Positions 27,091 through 35,816 of a stretch of DNA of 64,000 bases are shown here, piece by piece. The DNA is from CAIYRG01 sp965247505 (GTDB lineage: Bacteria; Pseudomonadota; Alphaproteobacteria; Micropepsales; Micropepsaceae): contig OZ252020.1 of NCBI GenBank assembly GCA_965247505.1, positions 3,782,001-3,846,000 of the forward strand. The letters run 5' to 3'. The notes beneath the pieces were generated by a model. The model had not been told where the DNA came from and did not search any database. It worked only from the letters and a program-made list of their open reading frames with translations. The position numbers and the translations under genes are program-made. Numbering within the stretch: the stretch's first letter is position 1; the number at the start of each line of letters is the position of its first letter.

Positions 27091-27245
27091 GGCCTTCCGT
27101 TTCTTATATGGCCCACGTTTCGCTGCAGGTGCTTCCTGGGCTGCAATCAGAATCGCCAAGTCGTCCATATCCCAAATCCTATCCGAAATGCCTGCCGCCA
27201 CAGCAAGTGTTTTCGCCTTTAGAGCCTTGCGCGCGCCGATTAGGA
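27091..27245 (-). pseudogene. Transposase-like C-terminal fragment (IS1-type tail)
   Basis: A minus frame reads KTLAVAAGISDRIWDMDDLA and ends AAKRGPYKKRKA before a TAA just upstream of the small membrane gene. The AAGI-DR-W ... KRGPYKKR pattern resembles the C-terminal tail of IS1-family transposases. No catalytic part is present and no start codon gives the whole segment. Low confidence because it is so short. Confidence 0.35.
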
Positions 27246-27256
27246 CACAACAGGCA

Positions 27257-28954
27257 TTAGAACAATCCCACGATCTTGCCGTCGGGGCCGGTGTCGATGG
27301 CTTCGGCGGATGGAACGCGCGGCAGTCCCGGCATGGTCATGATCTGGCCGCAGATGGCGACGACGAACTCTGCGCCCGCCGAAAGCCGTACTTCGCGCAC
27401 ATTGACGATGTGATCGACGGGAGCGCCCTTGATGTTTGCATTGGTCGAGAAGCTGTATTGCGTTTTGGCGATACAGATTGGCGCATTGCCGTAGCCCATC
27501 GCTTCAAAATTGGCGAGCTGGTCCATCACCGGCTTGTCGGCGGTGATGTCTTTGGCGCGGTATATTTCGCGCGCAATGGTACGGATTTTCTCAATAAGCG
27601 GCATGTCGTCGGGATAGAGCAGTTTTAGCTTGGACTCACCACTGTCGCAGATTTTTACAACGGCATTGGCAAGTTCGGTGGCGCCTTCTCCGCCCATCGC
27701 CCAGTGATCGGCCATGTAACATTCGACTCCAAGCTCGGCGCAACCAGATTTGACCAAATCGATTTCGGCGTCGGTATCGGCGCTGAAGCGGTTGATTGAG
27801 ACCACGGGTTCAATGCCGAATTTGCGCACGTTCTCGACATGACGTTGGAGATTGCTCATTCCCTCGCTGAGCGCAGCAAGGTCTTCCTTTTTCAAATCCT
27901 CCTTCTTGGCGCCTCCGTGCATTTTTAAGGCCCGGATGGTGGCGACGAGGACGACACATGAGGGTTTGAGGCCGGACTTGCGGCATTTGATGTTGAGGAA
28001 CTTCTCGCCGCCGAGATCGGCGCCGAATCCCGCTTCCGTCACCACGTAATCGGCGAGCTTTAACGCGGTCGAAGTCGCAAGAACCGAATTGCAACCATGC
28101 GCGATATTGGCAAACGGCCCGCCATGGATGAAGGCGGGCGTACCTTCCAAGGTTTGCACCAGATTGGGCGCCAGCGCGTCTTTGAGCAGAGCCGTCATCG
28201 CGCCATGCGCTTTGAGATCGCCCGCGCGCACCGGTTTACGATCGCGCGTATAGCCGACGATGATATTGGAGATACGCTGTTTGAGATCCTCGAGATCGGA
28301 GGCGAGACAGAAAATCGCCATCACTTCGGATGCAACTGCGATGTCGAAGCCGTCCTCGCGCGGAAAGCCGGTGGCGACGCCGCCGAGCGAGTTGACGATC
28401 TGACGAAGCGCACGGTCGTTCATGTCGATCACGCGGCGCCAGACAATTCGACGCTGGTCGATATTGAGCGCGTTGCCCCAATAGATGTGATTGTCGAGCA
28501 TCGCGGCGAGAAGATTGTTTGCCGAGGTGATGGCGTGGAAATCGCCCGTGAAATGGAGATTGATGTCCTCCATCGGCACGACCTGGGCATATCCACCGCC
28601 CGCAGCGCCGCCTTTCATACCGAAGGAGGGACCAAGCGAGGGTTCACGCACACAGAGCATCGCGCGTTTGCCGATGTGGTTGAGCGCATCGGTCAGGCCA
28701 ACCGTCGTCGTCGTCTTTCCTTCGCCAGCCGGCGTCGGCGAGATCGCGGAGACCAGAATCAGCTTGCCGTTAGGCTTGCCTTTGAGCGATTTGATATAGT
28801 CCATCGACACCTTGGCCTTGTAATGGCCATAGGGATCGAGGTTCTCGGCCGCGATGCCGAGCCGCGATTTCGCGACCTCAATGATCGGCTTCATATTCGC
28901 GGCCTGCGAGATTTCGATGTCGCTCTTGGGATTTTGATGCTGTGAAGCGGGCAT
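27257..28954 (-). CDS. fhs: Formate-tetrahydrofolate ligase
   Basis: 565 residues, full length for the family. It joins formate to tetrahydrofolate with ATP, giving 10-formyl-THF. The P-loop is SPTPAGEGKTTTTVGLTDAL at about 72-91. Other marks are LREPSLGPSFGMKGGAAGGG-like VREPSLGPSFGMKGGAAGGG, MEDINLHFTGDFHAIT, NALNIDQRRIVWRRVIDMND and NMEFGADLGGEKF-like TEAGFGADLGGEKFLNIKCR. It follows the hydrolase-like gene by 42 bases on the same strand, within the oxalate/formate island, so formate freed by Frc can enter the folate C1 pool. Confidence 0.97.
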   Translation of the reverse strand: MPASQHQNPKSDIEISQAANMKPIIEVAKSRLGIAAENLDPYGHYKAKVSMDYIKSLKGKPNGKLILVSAISPTPAGEGKTTTTVGLTDALNHIGKRAMLCVREPSLGPSFGMKGGAAGGGYAQVVPMEDINLHFTGDFHAITSANNLLAAMLDNHIYWGNALNIDQRRIVWRRVIDMNDRALRQIVNSLGGVATGFPREDGFDIAVASEVMAIFCLASDLEDLKQRISNIIVGYTRDRKPVRAGDLKAHGAMTALLKDALAPNLVQTLEGTPAFIHGGPFANIAHGCNSVLATSTALKLADYVVTEAGFGADLGGEKFLNIKCRKSGLKPSCVVLVATIRALKMHGGAKKEDLKKEDLAALSEGMSNLQRHVENVRKFGIEPVVSINRFSADTDAEIDLVKSGCAELGVECYMADHWAMGGEGATELANAVVKICDSGESKLKLLYPDDMPLIEKIRTIAREIYRAKDITADKPVMDQLANFEAMGYGNAPICIAKTQYSFSTNANIKGAPVDHIVNVREVRLSAGAEFVVAICGQIMTMPGLPRVPSAEAIDTGPDGKIVGLF

Positions 28955-28996
28955 TAAAGACAGTCCTTTAAAATTGGGCGCTAATAATGGAATCGT

Positions 28997-29926
28997 TTAG
29001 GTCAGGCGGGTGCCGGTGGTGAGGCCGGCGGATTTCACGAAGTCTCCCGCGCTCACCTTGCCGCCATCGGCAGGTCGCACGCGGGTGATTTGGAAGCGGC
29101 CGTCGGCGCAGACGACGGTGAAACCATCATCATTTGCTTCGACAATTTCACCGAGTTTGCCCGCAATGCCTTTAGGGGTCCGAGCGGGGTGTGGTGTTGC
29201 CTCGAATATCTGAATCTTATTGCCGTCCAGATTAGTCCAGGCGCCTGGCGCCGGACTGCAGCCGCGGATCAGCGGATCGATCTGGCGCCATGATTTTCCC
29301 CAATCGATTTTAGCAGTGGCGGTGGTGCAGCGGCCCTCATAGGTCGCCTTGCTCTCGTCCTGTTTGATACGCGGCGCGTTTCCAGCCTTCACCAAATCGA
29401 CGGCTTCCAGCATGGCTTCGACGCCCATCGGGAAGAGGCGGTCGAAATAGACTGAGCCCAGCGTGTCGCTGTCCGAAATCGGCGTCTTCTTCTGGAGCAG
29501 CACATCTCCGGTATCCAGCCCATTGTCCGGCCAGAATATTGAGAGCCCGGTTTCCTTTTCGCCGAGGATGATCGGCCAGTTGATGGCGGAAGCGCCACGA
29601 TAGGCGGGCAACAACGAGGGATGATATTGGATCGAGCCATGCGTCGGGATGTTGAGGAACTCTTCCGGCACGTAGAGGGTCACGAACGCCATCACCTGAA
29701 GGTCGGGTTTGGGCGCACGAAACGCGTCCCAGACTTCCTCTTTGCGGTAGGATTCCGGCTGATGGACGGGAAGGCCCGCGGCAAGGGCGGCCTCTTTCAA
29801 CGGATCGGTTTTCTGACCGGGCTTCTCCGGCGCCGCATAGACGGCGACGATATCTTCGCCGCGTTCGATGAGCGCTTCCAGCACGGCTTTTCCGAAGGCC
29901 TGTTGGCCGTGAACGACGATTCTCAT
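28997..29926 (-). CDS. Stand-alone 10-formyltetrahydrofolate hydrolase-like protein (formyltransferase fold)
   Basis: 309 residues with an N-terminal formyl_trans_N domain and C-terminal formyl_trans_C domain. The sequence follows the N-terminal hydrolase domain of ALDH1L-type 10-formyl-THF dehydrogenases more closely than housekeeping Fmt: HGSIQYHPSLLPAYRGASAI, FWPDNGLDTGDVLLQKK and ATYEGRCTTATAKIDW. Catalytic H102 and D138 match H106 and D142 of mammalian ALDH1L1 as I recall it. Fmt's usual Asn two residues before the His is Gln here. No acyl-carrier or aldehyde-dehydrogenase domains follow. It lies between frc and fhs, so it may release formate from 10-formyl-THF or transfer the formyl group elsewhere (inference). 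Confidence 0.8.
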   Translation of the reverse strand: MRIVVHGQQAFGKAVLEALIERGEDIVAVYAAPEKPGQKTDPLKEAALAAGLPVHQPESYRKEEVWDAFRAPKPDLQVMAFVTLYVPEEFLNIPTHGSIQYHPSLLPAYRGASAINWPIILGEKETGLSIFWPDNGLDTGDVLLQKKTPISDSDTLGSVYFDRLFPMGVEAMLEAVDLVKAGNAPRIKQDESKATYEGRCTTATAKIDWGKSWRQIDPLIRGCSPAPGAWTNLDGNKIQIFEATPHPARTPKGIAGKLGEIVEANDDGFTVVCADGRFQITRVRPADGGKVSAGDFVKSAGLTTGTRLT

Positions 29927-30011
29927 GACACTCCTTCCGCTCGCGAATCCGCGAGCACCTCCTTACGCAAAAGCGGGGGAGGAAATGTTGTTCCCACACC
30001 TCTGCGGCGCG

Positions 30012-31625
30012 TTATCTTTGCGGCGGTGTAATCGCCCCCGAGGCATTGATTTCGGCAATTTCCTTAGCGCTGTAGCCGAGCACTTTGGTTAGAATTTCAT
30101 TAGTGTGCTCGCCTAGAAGCGGCGAACGCTGCACTTCGCACGTTGAATCTGACAGTTTTATAGGATTTCCCACGGTGAGGTACGGCCCGCGCCCGGGATG
30201 ATCGACCTCGACGACGGTGCCGGTATCGCGCAAGGATTTTTCTTGAGCGATTTCCTTCATCGACAGGATCGGTCCACACGGGATGTTAAATTTGTTGAGG
30301 ATGTCCATGGCCTCAAATTTGGTCTTGGTCATTGTCCACGCTTCGATGGTGTCGAAGATGTGCTTTAGACGCGGCAGGCGGGCAGGCGGCTTGGCGTAAT
30401 CGGGATCGGTTTTCCATTCCGGCTTGCCGATCACGTCGCAGATCGCCTCCCATACCGGCGCCTGGGTAATGAAATATATGTAGGCGTCTGGATCTTCTGG
30501 CGCGCCTTTGCATTTTAAAATCCAACCCGGTTGTCCGCCGCCTGAATCATTGCCCGCACGCGGCGTAGCGTCTCCGAACGGGATGCTCTCGCCATATTGG
30601 CTATATTCGGTGAGCGGCCCGTGGCCGAGGCGCTGTTGATCGCGCAGTTTCACGCGGCAAAGATTGAGCACGCCGTCCTGCATGGCACAGACAACGCGCT
30701 GGCCGCGCCCCGTCCGGTTGCGCTGATAGAGGGCGCTTACGATGCCAAGGGCGAGATGAAGCCCGGTGCCGGAGTCGCCGATCTGGGCGCCGGTGACAAG
30801 TGGCGGGCCTTCTCGGAAACCGGTCGTCGAAGCCGAGCCGCCAGCGCATTGGGCGACATTTTCGTAGACCTTGCATTCCTCATAGGGGCCTGGGCCAAAG
30901 CCCTTCACCGACGCCATGATGATACGCGGATTAAGCTTGTGGACGTGTTCCCAAGTGAATCCCATACGATCGAGTGCGCCGGGAGCAAAATTTTCCACCA
31001 ACACGTCGCAAGTCTTCACGAGGCGCTCGACGATTTCTTTGCCTTTAGGATTTTTTGAATCGATGATGATCGAGCGCTTGTTGCCGTTCAGCATCGTAAA
31101 ATAGAGACTATCTTCGCCCTTCACGTCGCGTAACTGTCCGCGCGTGACATCGCCGATTCCGGGGCGTTCGATCTTGATACAGTCGGCACCCATATAGGCG
31201 AGCAATTGTGTGCAGGTCGGCCCCGATTGCACATGGGTAAAATCGAGAATGCGCACGCCGTCGAGCGCCTTGCCGTCCATTCCCCAAGGCTTGGCAGATG
31301 GCTTCGACGTGCCGGCGGTTTTCTTAGCTGTCTTTGCGCCCGCTCTTTTTGCCGGCTTCTTCTTCGCTGCCGCTTTCTTCACGGGCTTTCTTTTTGCAGC
31401 CGTCTTTTTTACCACCTTCTTTTTCGCCCTCTTCGTGACTTTCTTTTTAGCGCTCTTTTTCGGACTTGGTTTCGCAGCGGCCTTCCTGGTCGGTGATTTT
31501 TTCACGCGCGTTTTTTTCGTACCAGCTTTTTTTGTTGTCGCCTTTTTTGCAACAGCCTTCAGGGGCTTCGATTTTTTTGCGCCGGCTCTTTTTGCTACAG
31601 CTTTTCTCTTCTTAACTTTTGCCAT
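30012..31625 (-). CDS. frc: Formyl-CoA:oxalate CoA-transferase with histone-H1-like N-terminal tail
   Basis: 537 residues. Residues 116-537 are a class III CoA-transferase: LDGVRILDFTHVQSGPTCTQ, MGADCIKIERPG, LNGNKRSIIIDSKNPKGKEI and the catalytic Asp in GAQIGDSGTGLHLA. That Asp is residue 284, or 169 of the core, as in Oxalobacter Frc. The enzyme moves CoA from formyl-CoA to oxalate. Residues 1-115 are almost only Lys, Ala, Arg, Thr and Pro (repeats of KKxA, KPxKK, AKK), like bacterial histone-H1-like proteins. An internal ATG at codon 116 could also start a tailless form. It follows oxc by 84 bases and precedes the hydrolase-like gene. Confidence 0.95.
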   Translation of the reverse strand: MAKVKKRKAVAKRAGAKKSKPLKAVAKKATTKKAGTKKTRVKKSPTRKAAAKPSPKKSAKKKVTKRAKKKVVKKTAAKRKPVKKAAAKKKPAKRAGAKTAKKTAGTSKPSAKPWGMDGKALDGVRILDFTHVQSGPTCTQLLAYMGADCIKIERPGIGDVTRGQLRDVKGEDSLYFTMLNGNKRSIIIDSKNPKGKEIVERLVKTCDVLVENFAPGALDRMGFTWEHVHKLNPRIIMASVKGFGPGPYEECKVYENVAQCAGGSASTTGFREGPPLVTGAQIGDSGTGLHLALGIVSALYQRNRTGRGQRVVCAMQDGVLNLCRVKLRDQQRLGHGPLTEYSQYGESIPFGDATPRAGNDSGGGQPGWILKCKGAPEDPDAYIYFITQAPVWEAICDVIGKPEWKTDPDYAKPPARLPRLKHIFDTIEAWTMTKTKFEAMDILNKFNIPCGPILSMKEIAQEKSLRDTGTVVEVDHPGRGPYLTVGNPIKLSDSTCEVQRSPLLGEHTNEILTKVLGYSAKEIAEINASGAITPPQR

Positions 31626-31709
31626 TATCCCAAATTCCTTTTCGACTCTCGATTCCTGATCGCTGACGCACCATCATGTGGGACGCAGTGTCCAGGTCGA
31701 CACGCGCTG

Positions 31710-33440
31710 TTATTTTTTGCGCAGTTTGCTCTGCGGGTTGAGGTTTCCGATTCGGCCGCTCTCGCTCCCGGCCCCAGGGTCGATCGCCGCGTTGACGAGC
31801 GTCGGCTTGCCCGAATCCATCGCTGTATCTACGGCGCGCTTCAACTCGTCGGGGGTTGTCGCATGGATGCCGACGCCGCCGAACGCTTCCATCATCTTGT
31901 CGTAGCGCGAATCCTTGACAAAGCAGGTCGGTGCCGGATCGGAATCCACCGCATTGACGTCCGTCCCACGATAGATGCCGTTATTGTTGAACACGACGAC
32001 GCAGACCGGCAAATTGTACCGGCAGATTGTCTCTATCTCCATGCCCGAAAAGCCGAAGGCGCTGTCGCCCTCGACCGCAAGAACAGGCTTGCCCGTCTCA
32101 ATGGCGGCGGCAATTGCGAAGCCCATGCCGATACCCATGACACCCCAGGTGCCGACATCCAGCCGTTTGCGCGGGTTGTACATGTCGATAATGCCGCGCG
32201 CGAGATCGAGCGTGTTGGCGCCTTCATTGACTAAGATGGCATCCGGCCGTTCCTTGATGACCGTGCGCAAGGCACCGAGCGCGCCGTGATAATCCATCGG
32301 GAAGTTATTGTTCATCAGCTTCGGCGCCATCCTGGCGATATTCGTTTCCTTCTTTGTCTGAACGGCGGTGATCCACTCTGCCGGCGCGGCGGGCCAATTG
32401 GCGTCGATCCCATCGAGGAGCGCCGACGCGCAGGATCCGATATCGCCTACTACCGGGGCCGCAATCTCGACATTCGAGTCCATTTCCCCGGGCTCGATGT
32501 CGATCTGAATGAATTTCTTCGGGCCTCCCCAGGGTTTACCTTTGCCTTGCGACAGCAGCCAGTTGAGGCGGGCGCCGATCAGCATCACGACATCGGACTC
32601 TTTTAGTACCAGCGAGCGCGCCGCGCCTGCGCATTGCAGATGGGTGTCGGGCAGGATGCCCTTGGCCATGCTCATCGGCAGAAAAGGAATGCCGGTCTTT
32701 TCGAGAAGGGTGCGGATTGCGTCGTCCGCCTGTGCGTAAGCTGCGCCTTTTCCGAGAATGACAAGCGGGCGTTCAGCGCTTTTGAGCGTTTCCAGCGCAC
32801 GCTCGACAGCCGCCGGCGCCGGGATTTGCGCCGGGGCAGGGTCTACGACCTCGACCAGTGATCTCTCTCCTGCCTCGGCGTCCATCACCTGACCGAACAG
32901 CTTGGCCGGCAGATCGAGATAGACGCCGCCCGGCCGTCCCGATACGGCGGCGCGGATCGCGCGCGCTATGCCGATGCCGATGTCCTGGGCATGCAAAACA
33001 CGAAAAGCAGCTTTACAAAGAGGCTTGGCGATCGCGAGCTGGTCCATCTCTTCATAGTCGCCCTGCTGTAGATCGACGATCTCGCGCTCCGACGAGCCCG
33101 AGATCAGAATCATCGGAAAACAATTGGTCGTGGCATTGGCCAGCGCCGTCAGGCCGTTGAGAAAACCGGGCGCGGACACGGTCAGGCAGATGCCGGGCTT
33201 TTTTGTGAGATAGCCGGCGATGGCTGCCGCATTGCCTGCGTTCTGTTCGTGGCGAAATGAGAGCACGCGTAGGCCTTCGGCTTGCGCCATGCGGCCAAAA
33301 TCGGTGATCGGGATACCGGGCACGCCATAGATCGTCTCTACGCCGTTGAGCTTGAGCGCGTCGATGATGAGGTGAAACCCGTCCGTCAGTTCGCGCTCTT
33401 CTTCGCTCGATTCTGATTCATGTATCGTTGCTTCCGCCAT
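31710..33440 (-). CDS. oxc: Oxalyl-CoA decarboxylase
   Basis: 576 residues, ThDP-dependent. The activating Glu lies in SFRHEQNAGNAAAIAG (about residue 65). The Mg/ThDP motif is GDSAFGFSGMEIETICRYNL followed by VVFNNNGIYRG. A central ADP-binding-like domain (ERPLVILGKGAAYAQADDAI) and IVVVEGANTLDLAR-like ILVNEGANTLDLARGIIDMY are typical of Oxc. The enzyme converts oxalyl-CoA to formyl-CoA and CO2 in the cytosol, pairing with Frc downstream. The N-terminal 18 residues are acidic and not conserved in type. The regulator gene is 50 bases upstream on the same strand. Confidence 0.97.
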   Translation of the reverse strand: MAEATIHESESSEEERELTDGFHLIIDALKLNGVETIYGVPGIPITDFGRMAQAEGLRVLSFRHEQNAGNAAAIAGYLTKKPGICLTVSAPGFLNGLTALANATTNCFPMILISGSSEREIVDLQQGDYEEMDQLAIAKPLCKAAFRVLHAQDIGIGIARAIRAAVSGRPGGVYLDLPAKLFGQVMDAEAGERSLVEVVDPAPAQIPAPAAVERALETLKSAERPLVILGKGAAYAQADDAIRTLLEKTGIPFLPMSMAKGILPDTHLQCAGAARSLVLKESDVVMLIGARLNWLLSQGKGKPWGGPKKFIQIDIEPGEMDSNVEIAAPVVGDIGSCASALLDGIDANWPAAPAEWITAVQTKKETNIARMAPKLMNNNFPMDYHGALGALRTVIKERPDAILVNEGANTLDLARGIIDMYNPRKRLDVGTWGVMGIGMGFAIAAAIETGKPVLAVEGDSAFGFSGMEIETICRYNLPVCVVVFNNNGIYRGTDVNAVDSDPAPTCFVKDSRYDKMMEAFGGVGIHATTPDELKRAVDTAMDSGKPTLVNAAIDPGAGSESGRIGNLNPQSKLRKK

Positions 33441-33490
33441 TATCCCCTCGTTACCTCTTCGTTCCGTTCTGACAATCCAGATCCTTGCCG

Positions 33491-34206
33491 CTAATCCAGA
33501 TAGTCGGCATTTCGCTCGACATGTTGTGCGAGACCGAACGCATGGTCGCGCACGAGTTCCTCGGCACGTTCGGTATCGCGCGCCTCCAAGGCTTCGATGA
33601 TGTGCATGTGGTCGCGGATCGAACGGTCCGCACAGTCATTTTCGGCGATGGTCTTGCCGCGGATCATGCGCATATGAGTGAAAAGATTTTCCGCCAAATC
33701 GACCAGCACTCCATTGTGGCTCATGCGGATAATGGCTTGGTGGAATTCGATGTTGACCTCGGAATATTCGTCGAGCTTGGCTTCGACCGCGCCGCCTTCG
33801 AAAGTAACGAACATCCGGCGCAAACCGTTGATTTCTTCCACATCGGCGTTTTGCGTTGCGAGCCGAGCCGCCATGCTTTCGAGCGCCGCCCAGGCGGTGA
33901 TCATTTCGATCACCTCTTGCCGCGTCTTGCGCACCACATAGATGCCCCGCCGCGGTACCGAGCGGACAAATCCTTCCCGTTCCAGCTGGGCGATTGCCTC
34001 GCGCACCGGCGTGCGGCTGATGCCGAATCAGCAGCCAGTTTTCGTTCATCCAGTCTGATGTCGTCACGACTGACATAGATGTCCATAGAAACAATGACGT
34101 TTTTTAGCGCGGCATAGGCCTGCTGCTTGAGCCCCGGATGGGCATCAAAAGGCGCGACGCCGATAGATTGGCGCGCGCGCGAAGCCGTTCTTATGTTGGA
34201 ATTCAT
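33491..34206 (-). pseudogene. GntR/FadR-type regulator of the oxalate operon, frameshifted
   Basis: The start at 34206 opens a winged-helix domain (GLKQQAYAALKNVIVSMDIY, DDIRLDERKLAAD). At about 34021-34029 the frame is lost by one base. The continuation, EAIAQLEREGFVRSVPRRGI, then the FCD ligand-binding domain (AWAALESMAARLATQNADVE, EFHQAIIRMSHN, AEELVRDHAFGLAQHVERNA), is in the neighbouring frame to 33491. Restoring one G gives the expected GISRTPVREAI. GntR/FCD proteins usually repress nearby catabolic operons, so loss could leave oxc-frc unregulated (inference). A sequencing error is the main alternative. Confidence 0.85.
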
Positions 34207-34287
34207 CGCTGGTGTACAATATACCAGAGGTTATTGCGGGGCAATTGGCGCATCTGAGGCGGTTTGACGCGTGTGGGCTCGCGGCGC

Positions 34288-35811
34288 TTATCGACCGCGG
34301 CGCGCTACCGAGGCGTAGCGCGTGGCTTCCTCGGCCGCAGCCATCAGCGCTTTGGCTTTGTTCACCGTCTCCTGATACTCCGATTCCGGGTCGCTATCGG
34401 CCACGACGCCACCACCGGCTTGGACATACATAACTCCGTCTTTCACCACGGCGGTACGCAGCACGATGCAAGTGTCCATAGTGCCGTTGGCAGCGAAATA
34501 CCCAACTGCGCCGGCGTAGACGCCGCGCTTTTCTTTCTCGAGCTCATTGATGATCTCCATCGCCCGAACCTTCGGAGCGCCCGAGAGCGTGCCGGCGGGA
34601 AAACCGCCAATGAGCGCGTCAATTGCGTCGGCGCCGGGCCTTATTTGTCCCTCGACATTCGAGACGATATGCATGACGTGGCTGTAGCGCTCGACGAAAA
34701 ATTGATCCGTGACGTGGACGGTGCCGGTATCGGCAACGCGTCCGACATCATTCCGTCCCAAATCAAGCAGCATCAAATGCTCTGCGCGTTCTTTTGGATC
34801 GGCTAGGAGTTCAGCAGCCAGGCGCTGGTCTTCTTCTTGCGTCTTTCCCCGCGGCCGTGTTCCCGCAATGGGTCGAATGGTGACCGTGCCGTCGCGCAGG
34901 CGCACAAGAATTTCCGGACTTGAACCTACAATCGCGAAATCGGCGAAGTTCAGAAAATAGAGAAAAGGCGAGGGGTTGGTCCGGCGCAACGCACGATAAA
35001 GCGAGAAGGGCGGCAGCGTGAATGGCCGCCGAAATCGCTGGCTCGGGACAACCTGAAATACATCGCCTGCGAGAATGTACTCTTTCGCCTTGCGCACCAT
35101 TTCAAGATATTCGGCATGCGTCGTATTGGACTCCACCGGGCCATTGGGAAGGCTTGCAGCATCTGTTTCCGCAGGCGAGTCCAATTCCTTTTCAAATTCG
35201 GCAATCGTTGTTTCCAACCGTTCGCAACCCTTTTCATAGGCGGCGCGCGCGCTGATATTCGGGTCGGGCCAAACCTGCGTCACCAAAATAATTTCGTCGC
35301 GAATAGAGTCGAAAACGGCAGTGATCGTCGGACGGATGACGATACCCTCCGGCAGTCCAAGAACATCCGGAGGCGGTGCGGGAAGCCGTTCCATATGGCG
35401 CACCAGGTCGTAACCGAGATAGCCGAACAGCGCGACCGACATGGGCGGCAATTCGTCGGGTAATTCCATATGTACCGAGCGGATAAGCTTCTTCAGTGAT
35501 TCCAGAGGTTGATCGGTAAGTGCGTCCGGCACGAAATGATCCGGATCGACGTTTGCGGTCGTGTTGATCTCGGCTTTTCCGTCGCTGCAGCGCCAAATTA
35601 GGTCAGGCTTCAATCCGATAATTGAATAGCGCCCGCGCTGCTCTCCGCCTTGCACGCTCTCGAACAGGAACGCATTCGACAACGCGTCTCCGAGTTTTAA
35701 ATATGCCGATACCGGGGTCTCAAGGTCGGCGAGAAGGCGCGTGAATAGAGCCTGCGGGCGACCATCTTCATATATGGAAGCGAAGGCGGGAAGGCTGGGA
35801 AGAATTTCCAT
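34288..35811 (-). CDS. trpE: Anthranilate synthase component I
   Basis: 507 residues. N-terminal domain with ETPVSAYLKLGD and SFLFESVQGGE-like AFLFESVQGGEQRGRYSIIG (Trp feedback region), then the chorismate-binding domain: FQVVPSQRF, GSSPEILVRLRDGTVTIRPI, AGTRPRGKTQEEDQRLAAEL, LLDLGRNDVGRVADTGTVHV and AGTLSGAPKVRAMEIINELE. It converts chorismate to anthranilate with the TrpG amidotransferase. It begins 5 bases after the ppiD stop, so the two are co-transcribed. trpG, trpD and trpC, which commonly follow in alphaproteobacteria, are absent here; the next gene is the oxalate regulator. Confidence 0.97.
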   Translation of the reverse strand: MEILPSLPAFASIYEDGRPQALFTRLLADLETPVSAYLKLGDALSNAFLFESVQGGEQRGRYSIIGLKPDLIWRCSDGKAEINTTANVDPDHFVPDALTDQPLESLKKLIRSVHMELPDELPPMSVALFGYLGYDLVRHMERLPAPPPDVLGLPEGIVIRPTITAVFDSIRDEIILVTQVWPDPNISARAAYEKGCERLETTIAEFEKELDSPAETDAASLPNGPVESNTTHAEYLEMVRKAKEYILAGDVFQVVPSQRFRRPFTLPPFSLYRALRRTNPSPFLYFLNFADFAIVGSSPEILVRLRDGTVTIRPIAGTRPRGKTQEEDQRLAAELLADPKERAEHLMLLDLGRNDVGRVADTGTVHVTDQFFVERYSHVMHIVSNVEGQIRPGADAIDALIGGFPAGTLSGAPKVRAMEIINELEKEKRGVYAGAVGYFAANGTMDTCIVLRTAVVKDGVMYVQAGGGVVADSDPESEYQETVNKAKALMAAAEEATRYASVARRGR

Positions 35812-35816
35812 TGCGG

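Noticed and set aside
28097..28945. A 282-codon plus-strand frame
   Set aside because: Antisense of fhs; GC-rich codon structure leaves the opposite frame open.
31206..31659. Phe/Leu-rich plus-strand frames opposite the Frc tail, resembling membrane proteins
   Set aside because: They are the reverse complement of AAG/GCC-rich codons; the hydrophobicity is an artefact.
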